The notes beneath the pieces are model-generated. The model was not told the origin of the DNA. It was given only the letters and a program-made list of their open reading frames with translations, and ran no database searches. A stretch of 64,000 nt of DNA. It comes from Ceratothoa steindachneri (lineage: Eukaryota > Arthropoda > Malacostraca > Isopoda > Cymothoidae). The stretch is taken from assembly GCA_963969495.1 (NCBI GenBank), contig OZ018333.1, positions 13,191,420 to 13,255,419 on the forward strand, in the 5' to 3' direction. The position numbers and the translations under genes were made by a program. Shown piece by piece: positions 10,936 to 22,905 of this stretch (position 1 is its first letter; each line of letters starts with the position of its first letter).

Positions 10936-13900
10936 ATTCTAGGTATATTACACTCCGTGGTGTGTGGCTGATGCCGATCACCCAAACTATCATACGATAG
11001 TATTCTCCTTCCAATGGGGACTATCTCGCATTTCCATTGGTCAGTTATTATTTTCCATTTGGTCTCGAAGATGTTTAATCTTTCGATTTCTGGCGCCGTC
11101 ATTACAAGCCTTCATAGTCGCGTTACGACAAGGCCACTGTATTATCTGGCTGAAAACATCCGCACCTTGAATGGTGAGGCAAGTGGGTAGTACAGGGGCA
11201 TGGGACATTTCTGCGGTCTCTATCGAGTAGAAAGTACGTGAGTTTGGATTTACTATTTGTAGTCTTTTGTCCTCGTGCCTGATCCTTTATTTCTACTTAA
11301 CTGTCTCTGGTCTGTGGTTCCCTTCTTCAAAATGGTTCTAGGTATAACCATAGGTTCTCGCTAATAAACCTAATAAGGGGTTGGGAGGGAACTTTTGTAT
11401 TTTACAAGATTCCATAAATTATTATAGTTGCTTCATCTTTCCATTGACTCTTGCCGACCAACATGCCTCAGTTACGGTTTATGATGTTATTAATTGTGAT
11501 TTGGGGTGGGAAGGGGGCACATTTTTGCGTTTTAGGCCTCCCCCGCTCATCTGTTGTGGTTGGGAAGGAGAGATTATATATTTGAGCGAGTTCAAAGACC
11601 CACTACAGATTCGATCAGGTCTTCGACCAGTGCTTTGGTTTTGTGTGGCGCATTTTCAGGCGATCTCATTTTCAAATTAACTTTCCTTGGTGTGAATTAA
11701 CGGTAAGGTAATTAAGGCACTTTATTTTGTTTGTGTTTAATGTTGACTCGCAAATTAGTGGGAGAAAACTGGCTCACTTAAATAGGGTCGAATCATTCGG
11801 CGATTCTACAGAAGAAAAATAGGTCATTTGTAGCGACTTTTAATTCCTAACTTGTTTTTAACAACCGACATAATGGGGTTAGGTTGAGTATTTCTTTTTT
11901 TAGTTAGGTTAATTATATCGCTTAGGGTAGAATATTTTTAGTAAGATGTTAGCTACTCTGCCTTTTCGTGGGGAAAATAACTAATGGCCTAACTTTAGTA
12001 AAAAATGACTGTTTTTTATGATGGTTGTTAAATAACTACTCTCATTCTCGCCTGAATATTATGGTCGTTTCGAAGCTCTAATTCACTTGGTCATTAAAAT
12101 GGCTAATTTGAAAAGAATATGTTGGTAAACGTCGAGGGAATTAGGCAGAATTAGTTATAACGACCAGGATATGGAGATCCCTGTTCAATTTCAGGCTTCG
12201 AATACGAAGTAAAATAGAGGAAATCTAACATCGGAATCGGATTTTAAAACACTAAAAACGAAAGGTGCTTAAATAACCTACTACCTCTAACCATCAATAT
12301 ACTAGTTTAATTAGCATCACCTTAATAGTTCTTTCTTGAATCGGTGCAATAAAACTATTTAATGTATTGAAAATACTAATTTGATATGCTAATAACAAGA
12401 AAATAGTGCTTTACGCGGCTTATAAATAGTAACAGACAATTCCGATAGTGTTATAGAATAGCTTTCATTTATTTTCACACTGCAAGGTTCACCGTTTTAA
12501 TTTTAACACTTTCTCTTTAAAGATTCAACTAATAACTACAACTAACGAGAGATTTGGGAACTCTCTTTGCCTGTAAGCATTTCTTGGATGCAATTGACTT
12601 GGGAAAACAAAGCCCCCATACATTGGAGGGAGTCGATGCTAACGCTATTCGTGAGCTTTTGTGTTCGATTTCTTTACCTAATTTCCTAAATTAAATAGTA
12701 TGTTTGAGGGAAATGAAACTGTAGGAACTAACTGGATAGCTCGACCAAAATAGCGCGGAGACTAGTTTGGGAGTCGATGCTATAATGCTCTGCTCCAGGG
12801 TAAGGTTGAAACCTGTGTATTTTCGACTCTAACCACTCCACCTTCCGATGTTAGTTGTACTTCTGTCTGACGGTAGTTGTAGTTCCGTCCTCCCGCGGGA
12901 GTTTAATAATGAAATAGATTTATGCATGGTTATGTATTAACTAAATTCTAACTATTATACTACTTTGGAATAGTTTGTATAATCTTGTCTAGTATTGAAA
13001 TCTAAATTACACGTATTTTAATAATGATCTCGTCTCTTGTAGTAGCGTAATGGAGCTTTTGATGAGCCTTGAGCTTCGTCTATATTCTGGATACTATGAA
13101 ATGGATGAAATTATCTTAACTCATCCTAGGATGGTAAGGACTCGGGTGCAGTTATAGCTAGTGCCCTGAGATTTTCTGAACTGTGTATTAAAGCAAAGAA
13201 TAAGCAAATAGTGTTGGGATTCATTAAGAGAAATGCTAATTACAAAATTTTCTCTTTCAACGTCTATATATAACTCGTATACGAGGTCATACCTTGTTTT
13301 GTATACAGACATGGATTCCACATGGAATCAGTTGAATAATCACTTCTAAGTACTCGATGTTCTCCTAAGATCCACACACGTCCGACGCGGAACGGTCTGG
13401 GACGCGAAGCTTGCTTTCATATTGTTGGCGTAAAAAATCATTCATCTCCTCCCATTGTCATTCTAATCCTTATACGAATTTCATTATCCGGTCGGTGTAT
13501 ATTGTCACGATTGAAAAGGGACGGATGGTATACCCGTTCACGCACAAATGTATGAGCAACCTTAGCTTATTTGTGTTAGCATCCCTAAAGTCTTTATACC
13601 GTTTGGTTAGGATATACGAAAATGATACGATATATGTATATATATTTTAGCTTGGGTGCAAAATAACCTTGTGGCTCTAATCCTGAATCGTTCTCTCCTA
13701 TAACCTCAACTGAGCTATTTCTGGCCCCAAGTTTCGGTTGAGTGAAAGGGTATCCCCTTTAAAATAAATTTATTCTCTAGAGAAAACGGTAATATCTCGA
13801 CTTCAACTCCTAGAAAACGGACTTTTACATTTTATGGGCTAACTTTTATAGTTTCTACGACTTCAATATAAAATATCTCTTAATTCGAGGGTTTTGGTAA

Positions 13901-14995
13901 TCTCCATTGCAATTAACTCATTACTTAGTAGTGTATTAGCATTCTTAGACCCAGTTTCTTTTGGTCGCATTGCGAACAATTTTCTTGCTTTGTTCGAGCA
14001 ATTGTGATTTGTGCCGCGACTCCAAATTGTAGCTAGACTCTGTTTTCGCTCGTGAATATCACGTCCTAACTACCGATTAAAATTTTTTTTTTTACCTTGG
14101 TTTGGGTAATATTGTTCCTGTTACCAGGCTTTCCAGTTTATTATATAATTGAGTGCCTTTAAAGACTTAAAGTATTTTCTTTAATGTATATTTTGGTGTA
14201 TGTTATCCTGATTCATAATCGGTAGGTTTTTATCTATACTTGACTAAATAATTTCCTGATTTTCCTTATTGGGGGGGGGTGTATTCTATTCCGGTTTCAA
14301 CTCTTTTATCATGAGTAGAAGGTCACTCCTTCAGCGTTGGCCAGGAGGCTAGCGTAGCTTGGAAATCTTGCACAGTTGCTGGCTCTTTTGTTGTGGTTAA
14401 TCATTTGAATGATTCACTCATTGATCTTAGCTATAACGAATTTACTCGTCTTTATGTACAAGCCTGTGTTCGGCACAAAATGTAGGGTCCTCTTGTTTAT
14501 TCTCGAGGCACAAAAGGATGAAAGTGGGGGTAGAGCAGTGTAGAGCTTAGAACTGTCGCGATTGATTCCCTCGTTGGTTTCTCCGTACTTTTTTGATAGA
14601 CATTCGCCAAAGGTTTTCCTTATCCTGTCGCAAATTGTTTCACTCGTTGGTTTCTCCTTACTATTCCGATAGACATTCAAGAGAGGGTTCCCTAATCCTG
14701 TCGCGAATGCCCTCGTTGGTTTATCCGTACTTTTCCGATAGATATTCGCGAAATGATTCCCTTATCCTGTCGACAATTAATGCCCTCGTTGGTTTCTCCG
14801 CATTTTTCCAATAAACATTCAACACAGGTTTCCCTTATCCTGGCAAAAATTGACGCCCTCGTTGGTTTCTCTGTACTTTTCCGATATACATTGAACACAG
14901 GGTTCCGTTATCCTGTCACGAACTAATACCCTCGTTGGTTTCTCCGTATTTTTCTGATAGACATTCAACACTCTGTTTCCCTTAGCCTGCCGCGA
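10936..14995 (+). repeat. 4.1 kb macrorepeat, copy A
   Basis: Copy A starts at ATTCTAGGTATATTACAC (10,936) and runs 4,060 bp to the same string at 14,996. Landmarks throughout match copy B at offsets of 4,060-4,064 with sparse substitutions. The unit contains a block related to 8,260-8,700, a block shared with 2,985-4,640, module M (13,735-13,960), a poly-G run (14,272) and a terminal ~72 bp satellite array. The open frames within it (99 residues or fewer) are conserved between copies only because the DNA is. No domain was recognised in any of them. Confidence 0.9.
14551..14995 (+). repeat. Short array of ~72 bp satellite, six monomers
   Basis: Six monomers of 71-75 bp, each with the core TCGTTGGTTTCTCCGTA, then a GATAGACATTCAA-like string, then a GGTTCCCTTATCCTGTCGC-like string. 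Core positions are about 14,571, 14,643, 14,714, 14,787, 14,862 and 14,933. Monomers are fairly diverged from one another. The array closes macrorepeat copy A. Confidence 0.9.
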
Positions 14996-17900
14996 ATTCT
15001 AGGTATATTACACTGCGTGGTGTGTGGCTGATGCCGATCACCCAAACTATCATACGATAGTTTTCTCCTTCCAATGGGGACTATCTCGCATTTCCATTGG
15101 TCAGTTATTATTTTCCATTTGGCCTCGAAGATGTTTAATCTTTCGATTTCTGGCGCCGTCATTACAAGCCTTCATAGTCGCGTTACGACAAGGCCACTGT
15201 ATTATCTGGCTGAAAACATCCGCACCTTGAATGGTGAGGCAAGTGGGTAGTACAGGGGCATGGGACATTTCTGCGGTCTCTATCGAGTAGAAAGTACGTG
15301 AGTTTGGATTTACTATTTGTAGTCTTTTGTCCTCGTGCCTGATCCTTTATTTCTACTTAACTGTCTCTGGTCTGTGGTTCCCTTCTTCTTCAAAATGGTT
15401 CCAGGTATAACCATAGGTTCTCGCTAATAAACCTAATAAGGGGTTGGGAGAAAACTTTTGTATTTTACAAGATTCCATAAATTATTATAGTTGCTTCATC
15501 TTTCCATTGACTCTTGCCGACCAACATGCCTCAGTTACGGTTTATGATGTTATTAATTGTGATTTGGGGTGGGAAGGGGGCACATTTTTGCGTTTTAGGC
15601 CTCCCCCGCTCATCTGTTGTGGTTGGGAAGGAGAGATTATATATTTGAGCGAGTTCAAAGACCCACTACAGATTCGATCAGGTCTTCGACCAGTGCTTTG
15701 GTTTTGTGTGACGCATTTTCAGGCGATCTCATTTTCAAATTAACTTTCCTCGGTGTGAATTAACGGTAAGGTAATTGAGGCACTTTATTTTGTTTGTGTT
15801 TAATGTTGACTCGCAAATTAGTGGGAGAAAACTGGCTCACTTAAATAGGGTCGAATCATTCGGCGATTCTACAGAAGAAAAATAGGTCATTTGTAGCGAC
15901 TTTTAATTCCTAACTTGTTTTTAAAAACCGACATAATGGGGTTAGGTTGAGTATTTCTTTTTTTAGTTAGGTTAATTATATCGCTTAGGGTAGAATATTT
16001 TTAGTAAGATGTTAGCTACTCTGCCTTTTCGTGGGGAAAATAACTAATGGCCTAATCTTTAGTAAAAAATGACTATTTTTTATGATGGTTGTTAAATAAC
16101 TACTCTCATTCTCGCCTGAATATTATGGTCGTTTCGAAGCTCTAATTCACTTGGTCATTAACATGGCCAATTTGAAAAGAATATGTTTGTAAACGTCGAG
16201 GGAATTAGGCAGAATTAGTTATAACGACAAGGATATGGAGATCCCTGTTAAATTTCAGGCTTCGAATACGAAGTAAAATAGAGGAAATCTAACATCGGAA
16301 TCGGATTTTAAAACACCTAAAACGAAAAGTGCTTAAATAACCTACTACCTCTAACCATCAATATACTAGTTTAATTAGCATCACCTTAATAGTTCTTTCT
16401 TGAATCGGTGCAATAAAACTATTTAATGTATTTAAAATACTAATTTGAAATGCTAATAACAAGAAAATAGTGCTTTACGCGGCTTATAAATAGTAACAGA
16501 CAATTCCGATAGTGTTATAGAATAGCTTTCATTTATTTTCACACTGCAAGGTTCACCGTTTTAATTTTAACACTTTCTCTTTAAAGATTCAACTAATAAC
16601 TACAACTAACGAGAGATTTGGGAACTCTCTTCGCCTGTGAGCATTTCTTGGATGCAATTGACTTGGGAAAACAAAGCCCCCATACATTGGAGGGAGTCGA
16701 TGCTAACGCTATTCGTGAGCTTTTGTGTTCGATTTCTTTACCTAATTTCCTAAATTAAATAGTATGTTTGAGGGAAATGAAACTGTAGGAACTAACTGGA
16801 TAGCCCGACCAAAATAGCGCGGAGACTAGTTGGGGAGTCGATGCTATAATGCTCTGCTCCAGGGTAAGGTTGAAACCTGTGTATTTTCGACTCTAACCAC
16901 TCCACCTTCCGATGTTAGTTGTACTTCTGTCTGACGGTAGTTGTAGTTCCGTCCTCCCGCGGGAGTTTAATAATGAAATAGATTTATGCATGGTTATGTA
17001 TTAACTAAATTCTAACTATTATACTACTTTGGAATAGTTTGTATAATCTTGTCTAGTATTGAAATCTAAATTACACGTATTTTAATAATGATCTCGTCTC
17101 TTGTAGTAGCGTAATGGAGCTTTTGATGAGCCTTGAGCTTCGTCTATATTCTGGATACTATGAAATGGATGGGATTATCTTAACTCATCCTAGGATGGTA
17201 AGGACTCGGGTGCAGTTATAGCTAGTGCCCTGAGATTTTCTGAACTGTGTATTAAAGCAAAGAATAAGCAAATAGTGTTGGGATTCATTAAGAGAAATGC
17301 TAATTACAAAATTTTCTCTTTCAACGTCTATATATAACTCGTATACGAGGTCATACCTTGTTTTGTATACAGACATGTATTCCACATGGAATCAGTTGAA
17401 TAATAACTTCTAAGTACTCGATGTGTTCCTAAGATCCACACACGTCCGACGCGGAACGGTCTGGGACGCGAAGCTTGCTTTCATATTGTTGGCATAAAAA
17501 ATCATTCATCTCCTCCCATTGTCATTCTAATCCTTATGCGCATTTCATTATCCGGTCGGTGTATATTGTCACGATTATAAAGGGACGGACGGTATACCCG
17601 TTCACGCACAAATGTATGAGCAATCTTAGCTTATTTGTGTTAGCATCCCTAAAGTCTTTATACCGTTTGGTTAGCATATACGAAAAGGATACGATATATG
17701 TATATATATTTTAGCTTGGGGGCAAAATAACCTTGTGGCTCTAACCCTGAATCGTTCTCTCCTATAACCTAAACTGAGCTATTTCTGGCCCCAAGTTTCG
17801 GTTGAGTGAAAGGGTATCCCCTTTAAAATAAATTGTCTCTAGAGAAAACGGTAATATCTCGACTTCAACTCCTAGAAAACGGACTTTTACATTTTATGGG

Positions 17901-19207
17901 CTAACTTTTATAGTTTCTACGACTTCAATATAAAATATCTCTTAATTCGAGGGTTTTGGTAATCTCCATTGCAATTAACTCATTGCTTAGTAGTGTATTA
18001 GCATTCTTAGACCCAGTTTCTTTTGGTCGCATTGCGAACAATTTTCTTGCTTTGTTCGAGCAATTGTGATTTGTGCCGCGACTCCAAATTGTAGCTAGAC
18101 TCTGTTTTCGCTCGTGAATATCACGTCATAACTACCGATTAAATTTTTTTTTTACCTTGGTTTGGGTAATATTTTTCCTGTTACCAGGCTTTCCAGTTTA
18201 TTATATAATTGAGTGCCTTTAAAGACTTAAAGTATTTTCTTTAATGTATATTTTGGTGTATGTTATCCTGATTCATAATCGGTAGGTTTTTATCTATACT
18301 TGACTAAATAATTTCCTGATTTTCCTTATTGGGGGGGGGGGGTGTATTCTATTCCGGTTTCAACTCTTTTATCATGAGTAGAAGGTCACTCCTTCAGCGT
18401 TGGCCAGGAGGCTAGCGTAGCTTGGAAATCTTGCACAGTTGCTGGCTCTTTTGTTGTGGTTAATCATTTGAATGATTCACTCATTGATCTTAGCTATAAC
18501 GAATTTACTCGTCTTTATGTACAAGCCTGTGTTCGGCACAAAATGTAGGGTCCTCTTGTTTAATCTCGAGGCACAAAAGGATGAAAGTGGGGGTAGAGCA
18601 GTGTAGAGCTTAGAACCGTCGCGATTGATTCCCTCGTTGGTTTCTCCGTACTTTTTTGATGGACATTCGCCAAAGGTTTCCCTTATCCTGTCGCAAATCG
18701 TTTCACTCGTTGGTTTCTCCGTACTTTTCCGATAGACATTCAAGAGAGGGTTCCCTAATCCTGTCGCGAATTAATGCCCTCGTTGGTTTCTCCGTACTTT
18801 TCCGATAGATATTTAACCGAGGGTTCCCTTATCCTTTCACAAATTGTTTCACTCGTTGGTTTCTGTCATTTTCCGATAGACATTCAACCAAGGGTTCCCG
18901 AATCCTGTCGCGAATTAATGCCCTCGTTGGTTTTTCCGTACTTTTCGGATAGATATTCGCCAAATGATTCCCTTATCCTCTCGAGAATTAATGCCCTTGT
19001 TGGTTTCTCCGTACTTTTCTAATAAACATTCAACACAGGTTTCCCTTATCCTGGCAAAAAATTGACGCCCTCGTTGGTTTCTCTGTACTTTTCCGATATA
19101 CATTGAACACAGGGTTCCGTTATCCTGTCACGAATTAATACCCTCGTTGGTTTCTCCATATTTTTGTGATAGACATTCAACACTCTGTTTCCCTTAGCCT
19201 GCCGCGA
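14996..19207 (+). repeat. 4.1 kb macrorepeat, copy B
   Basis: Copy B is 4,212 bp long. It is nearly identical to copy A up to the terminal satellite, where it carries two more monomers, which accounts for the extra length of about 150 bp. A poly-G run near 18,331 is longer than the one in copy A. As in copy A, no protein or RNA gene is recognised. Confidence 0.9.
18613..19207 (+). repeat. Short array of ~72 bp satellite, eight monomers
   Basis: Eight monomers with TTGGTTTCTCC-type cores near 18,633, 18,708, 18,780, 18,853, 18,923, 18,995, 19,071 and 19,145. First and last monomers match those of the six-monomer array in copy A, so the two extra units were added internally. Confidence 0.9.
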
Positions 19208-19862
19208 ATTCTAGGTATATTACACTGCGTGGTGTGTGGCTGATGCCGATCACCCAAACTATCATACGATAGTATTCTCCTTCCAATGGGGACTATCTCG
19301 CATTTCCATTGGTCAGTTATTATTTTCCATTTGGCCTCGAAGATGTTTAATTTTTCGATTTCTGGCGCCGTCATTACGAGCCTTCATAGTCGCGTTACGA
19401 CAAGGCCACTGTATTATCTGGCTGAAAACATCCGCACCTTGAATGGTGAGGCAAGTGGGTAGTACAGGGGCATGGGACATTTCTGCGGTCTCTATTCGAG
19501 TAGAAAGTACGTGAGTTTGGATTTACTATTTGTAGTCTTTTGTCCTCGTGCCTGATCCTTTATTTCTACTTAACTGTCTCTGGTCTGTGGTTCCCTTCTT
19601 CTTTAAACTGGTTCCAGGTATAACCATAGGTTCTCTCTAATAAACCTAATGAGTGGGGGAGGGGAGGGAACTTTTGTATTTTACAATATCCCATAAATTA
19701 TTATAGTTGCTTCATCTTTCCATTGACTATTGCCGACCAACATGCCTCAGTTACAGTTCATCATGTTATTAATTGTGACTTGGGGGCGGGATAGGGGCAC
19801 ATTTTTGAGGTTTGGGCCTCCCCCACTCATCTGTTGTGGTTGGGAAGGAGAGATTATATATT
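19208..19862 (+). repeat. 4.1 kb macrorepeat, truncated copy C
   Basis: A third copy begins with the same ATTCTAGGTATATTACAC string and follows copy B for about 650 bp. At GGAGAGATTATATATT (ending about 19,862) it switches to the duplicated segment that also starts at 7,439. The last 200 bp before the switch are more diverged than the first 450. Confidence 0.85.
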
Positions 19863-22800
19863 CACATATTTAAAATTGATTGAAGTTATTTATCTTGTTC
19901 CGAAATTCTTTTTTTAAAATTAATTTTTCATTTTAGTTAGTGCTCTAAGGGTCTATTTCATAAGAAAACTTTGCTTCTATTAAAGGCAAACCTTTCTATA
20001 TTTGAAAAACTCTACAATTCATTTTTCATTTTGCCTTCAGGGCTACCAGTGTAACCTGGTGGCTGATCTGATCGACGACTATCATTCCTTTCATTCTATT
20101 GCTCTTTGCCCATAATTCTGTAGGTGTTGCTCCGCTAGCTACTTCTTCGATGGTTCGTTCAATTTGTCAGCTTCTTGTTCGTTTTTTCCCTTTTTTTCTT
20201 CTTAATTTGCACCATTAAATCACGGGAGTTCTTAGATTTACTTAACGTGGTTGGTTCTGTGGGACATGGTCGTGCACGGAAGCTCTTCCTCTTTGATTGA
20301 GAGTCGCTTCGGTGTGTTTCTCCCGCTTGTTCTTCCCTCGGATTCCACTTCAGGTGATTTTTGTTCTTTGTGCTTCTTTTCAATTTGCCTCAATAACAAC
20401 CGGTGGTTACAATATTGGCTGTTAGCGTGTATTAAGCACGTCAACGTCTTTGCCTCCATTCTTGTTCCATATCTTAATTTCATCGGGGGTCGTATTTACT
20501 CGGTGTTAGGGTAGGAGAATTTACACTTCGTTTTCCTTGTGACCATGCTCTAGGGGTTTTCAGGGTGTGGGGGAGGGGGCTTTTAGTCTTCCATTTGCGG
20601 TTTCTTCTTGTTTTGGATGACCCTCATAAACTTAGCGTGAAGGTTTGGATTTTACAATATCCCATAAATCATTCTATTCGCTTCATCTCTCCTTTATCCA
20701 TTCCCGACTCGTATGTCCCCTGTGGTTATGGGGTCCTCTTGTAAAAGCCTTAATTATATGATACGACTATTCGCCCCTTTCCCCCAGACACACACACACA
20801 CACACCGACTTGGTTTTTTGGGGGGATGGAACGACACATTTTCGAGGTTTATCCCTTCCCCGCTCCTCTGATGGGGGGTGGGGGATTATATAATAATGAA
20901 GTTCAAATGGAGAACAACAGATTCGATCAGGCCTTTGGCCCGTGCGGTGGTTTCGGTGTTGACACTCTTTCAAGCGATCGCCTTCTCAAATTATCCTTTA
21001 TCTTGTGAAATATTTATTTTTGTCTCGTTATTTATTTTATTTGTGTTTAATCTTGACAAATAAATTGGGGAAAGGAAACTGTTTCCCTCGCATGGCTGCT
21101 TTAAGTCAAGTGGACCGAATTGTGTGCGCATTTTGCTACGCGGTAAATTGCATGCCTCGATTGGGAAAAGTTGTGTGTTTTTCCCCAGTGTTGAGGTTAC
21201 AAGTGTGTTAGCCCTAGAACACGGCTTCTGGCTCAGCTAGTGCGCGTGGGAGTGTTGTTCCACCTTAACTGGCCTCGATGAAGGCTGGTGAAGGTAAGAA
21301 AAGAAATAGAAATAATACGAAGAAAAGGACAAAGGCTTCCGACTTCTCAATGCGGCTCTGCGGAAGGTAACGTACTGACAAACGGTTTTTTTCGGGGAGT
21401 GGGGAGGTTTGTATGTCTTTTCAGCCACCCAATATCTGTCCTTGACATGCACTTCCCCTCCCCATACACACCCAAACATCTACAAAACGGGTTTCCTACC
21501 CTCCTTCCTTTGGTGAAATGAAGGAGGTATAGTTTTTTTTATACTTGACCCATTATTTAAAAGTTAAATCTTAGAAACGTTTAGAAAGGAAATATGAGTA
21601 GTTATAGGTAGGTCTCTGAGGTTATCTGAGGAGTGTATTGAAGGAAGTAATAGGTGTTGGAATTCATTAAGAGAAATACAATGGTTATTCGTATATGAGG
21701 TACCACGTTGTTTTGTACACAGCCATGCATCTCACTTTGTAGACCTACCAACCTGCTACAATGAGTGCACTAAAGATGATCCATTCCCTGAAGCCCCCGT
21801 CGAATATCCGAATGGATTAAGGGCTGTGATTCTGTTCTCCTTTCAAACGTGTATGAGAGGGAATGATTTTTCCCAACCTTTTCTTATTTTTTTTATCTAG
21901 CCTATTATGAAGATGTAGGCTTTGTTCGGTGAATTTTGCTCTAGTAGACATTTACCTAAATTCTACCTATTATACTACTTTGGAATAGTTACTTAAAATT
22001 AAAGAGGGTTCTACAAGTTAATAATTTTAAAACTCGTGTCTTGGTGTTCAAGTTACACATATTTGAATATTGATAATGTGTATTGTAATTGGTTGGTAGA
22101 GCTTTTGACGAGCCTTGAGCTTCGTCTATATTCTGGATCCTATCATTTGGACGTTGTTCATGAAATGGAGACGATTATCTGAACCCCTCAGAGGATGGAA
22201 AAGACTTGAGAACAGTTATAGCATTTCTCATTAAGAGAAATGCTAATTACAAAGCTTATCTTTTAAAGTCTCTATATAACTCGTATGCGAGGTCACACCA
22301 TGTTTTATATACAGACATGGATTCCACATGGAATCAGTTGAATAATCACATCTACGTAGCCAATATGCTCCTAAGATCCACACACGTCAGAAGTGGAACT
22401 GTCTGGGACGCGGAACTTCCTTTCCGATTGGTTGTGTAAAAAATCATTCATCTCCTCTCATTGTCATTCTAATCCTTATGCGCATTTCATTATCCGGTCG
22501 GTGTATATGGTCCATGGCTGAAAAGGGACGGATGGCATACCAGTTAACGCACAAATGTGGGAGCATTCTTAGCTTATTCGTGTTAGCATCCCTAAAGTCT
22601 TTATTCCGTTTGGTTAGGATATACGAAAAGGATACGATATATGTATATATATATATATATTGGCTTGGGTGCAAAAGTACCTTGTGGCTCTAATCCTGAA
22701 GCGTTATCTTTTCTAACCCCAAATGGGCAATTTCTGACTCCAAATATTCAGTTTAACATTGAAACAGAAAACGTACCTCTACATTTTAGGGGCTAACTTT

Positions 22801-22905
22801 TATAGTTTCTGGGCTTTCAATATAAAATCTCTTAAATCGAGGCTTTTGGTACTCTCCATTGCAATTAACTCTTTGCCTAGTAATGTGTTTGCATTCTTTG
22901 ACACA
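19863..22905 (+). repeat. Segmental duplication, right copy
   Basis: Right-hand copy of 7,439-10,567. It keeps the same order: LINE fragment (about 20,060-20,185, minus), AC microsatellite (20,786), a TA tract (22,638) and module M (22,725-22,905). Where the left copy continues into unrelated linker at 10,568, this copy passes directly into the large ~72 bp satellite array. No intact gene is recognised. Confidence 0.9.
20060..20185 (-). mobile_element. Small LINE fragment, duplicate copy (family 2)
   Basis: Paralogue of the fragment at 7,640-7,770, encoding the same ATPTELW block on the minus strand. It was copied as a passenger of the segmental duplication rather than by independent insertion, because the flanks match too. 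Confidence 0.55.

Noticed and set aside
10936..11102. LINE endonuclease motif (GDRHQPHT on the minus strand compared with GD.NA.H)
   Set aside because: A single short resemblance without flanking endonuclease blocks in the same or adjacent frames. It is retained in all three macrorepeat copies only because the DNA is.
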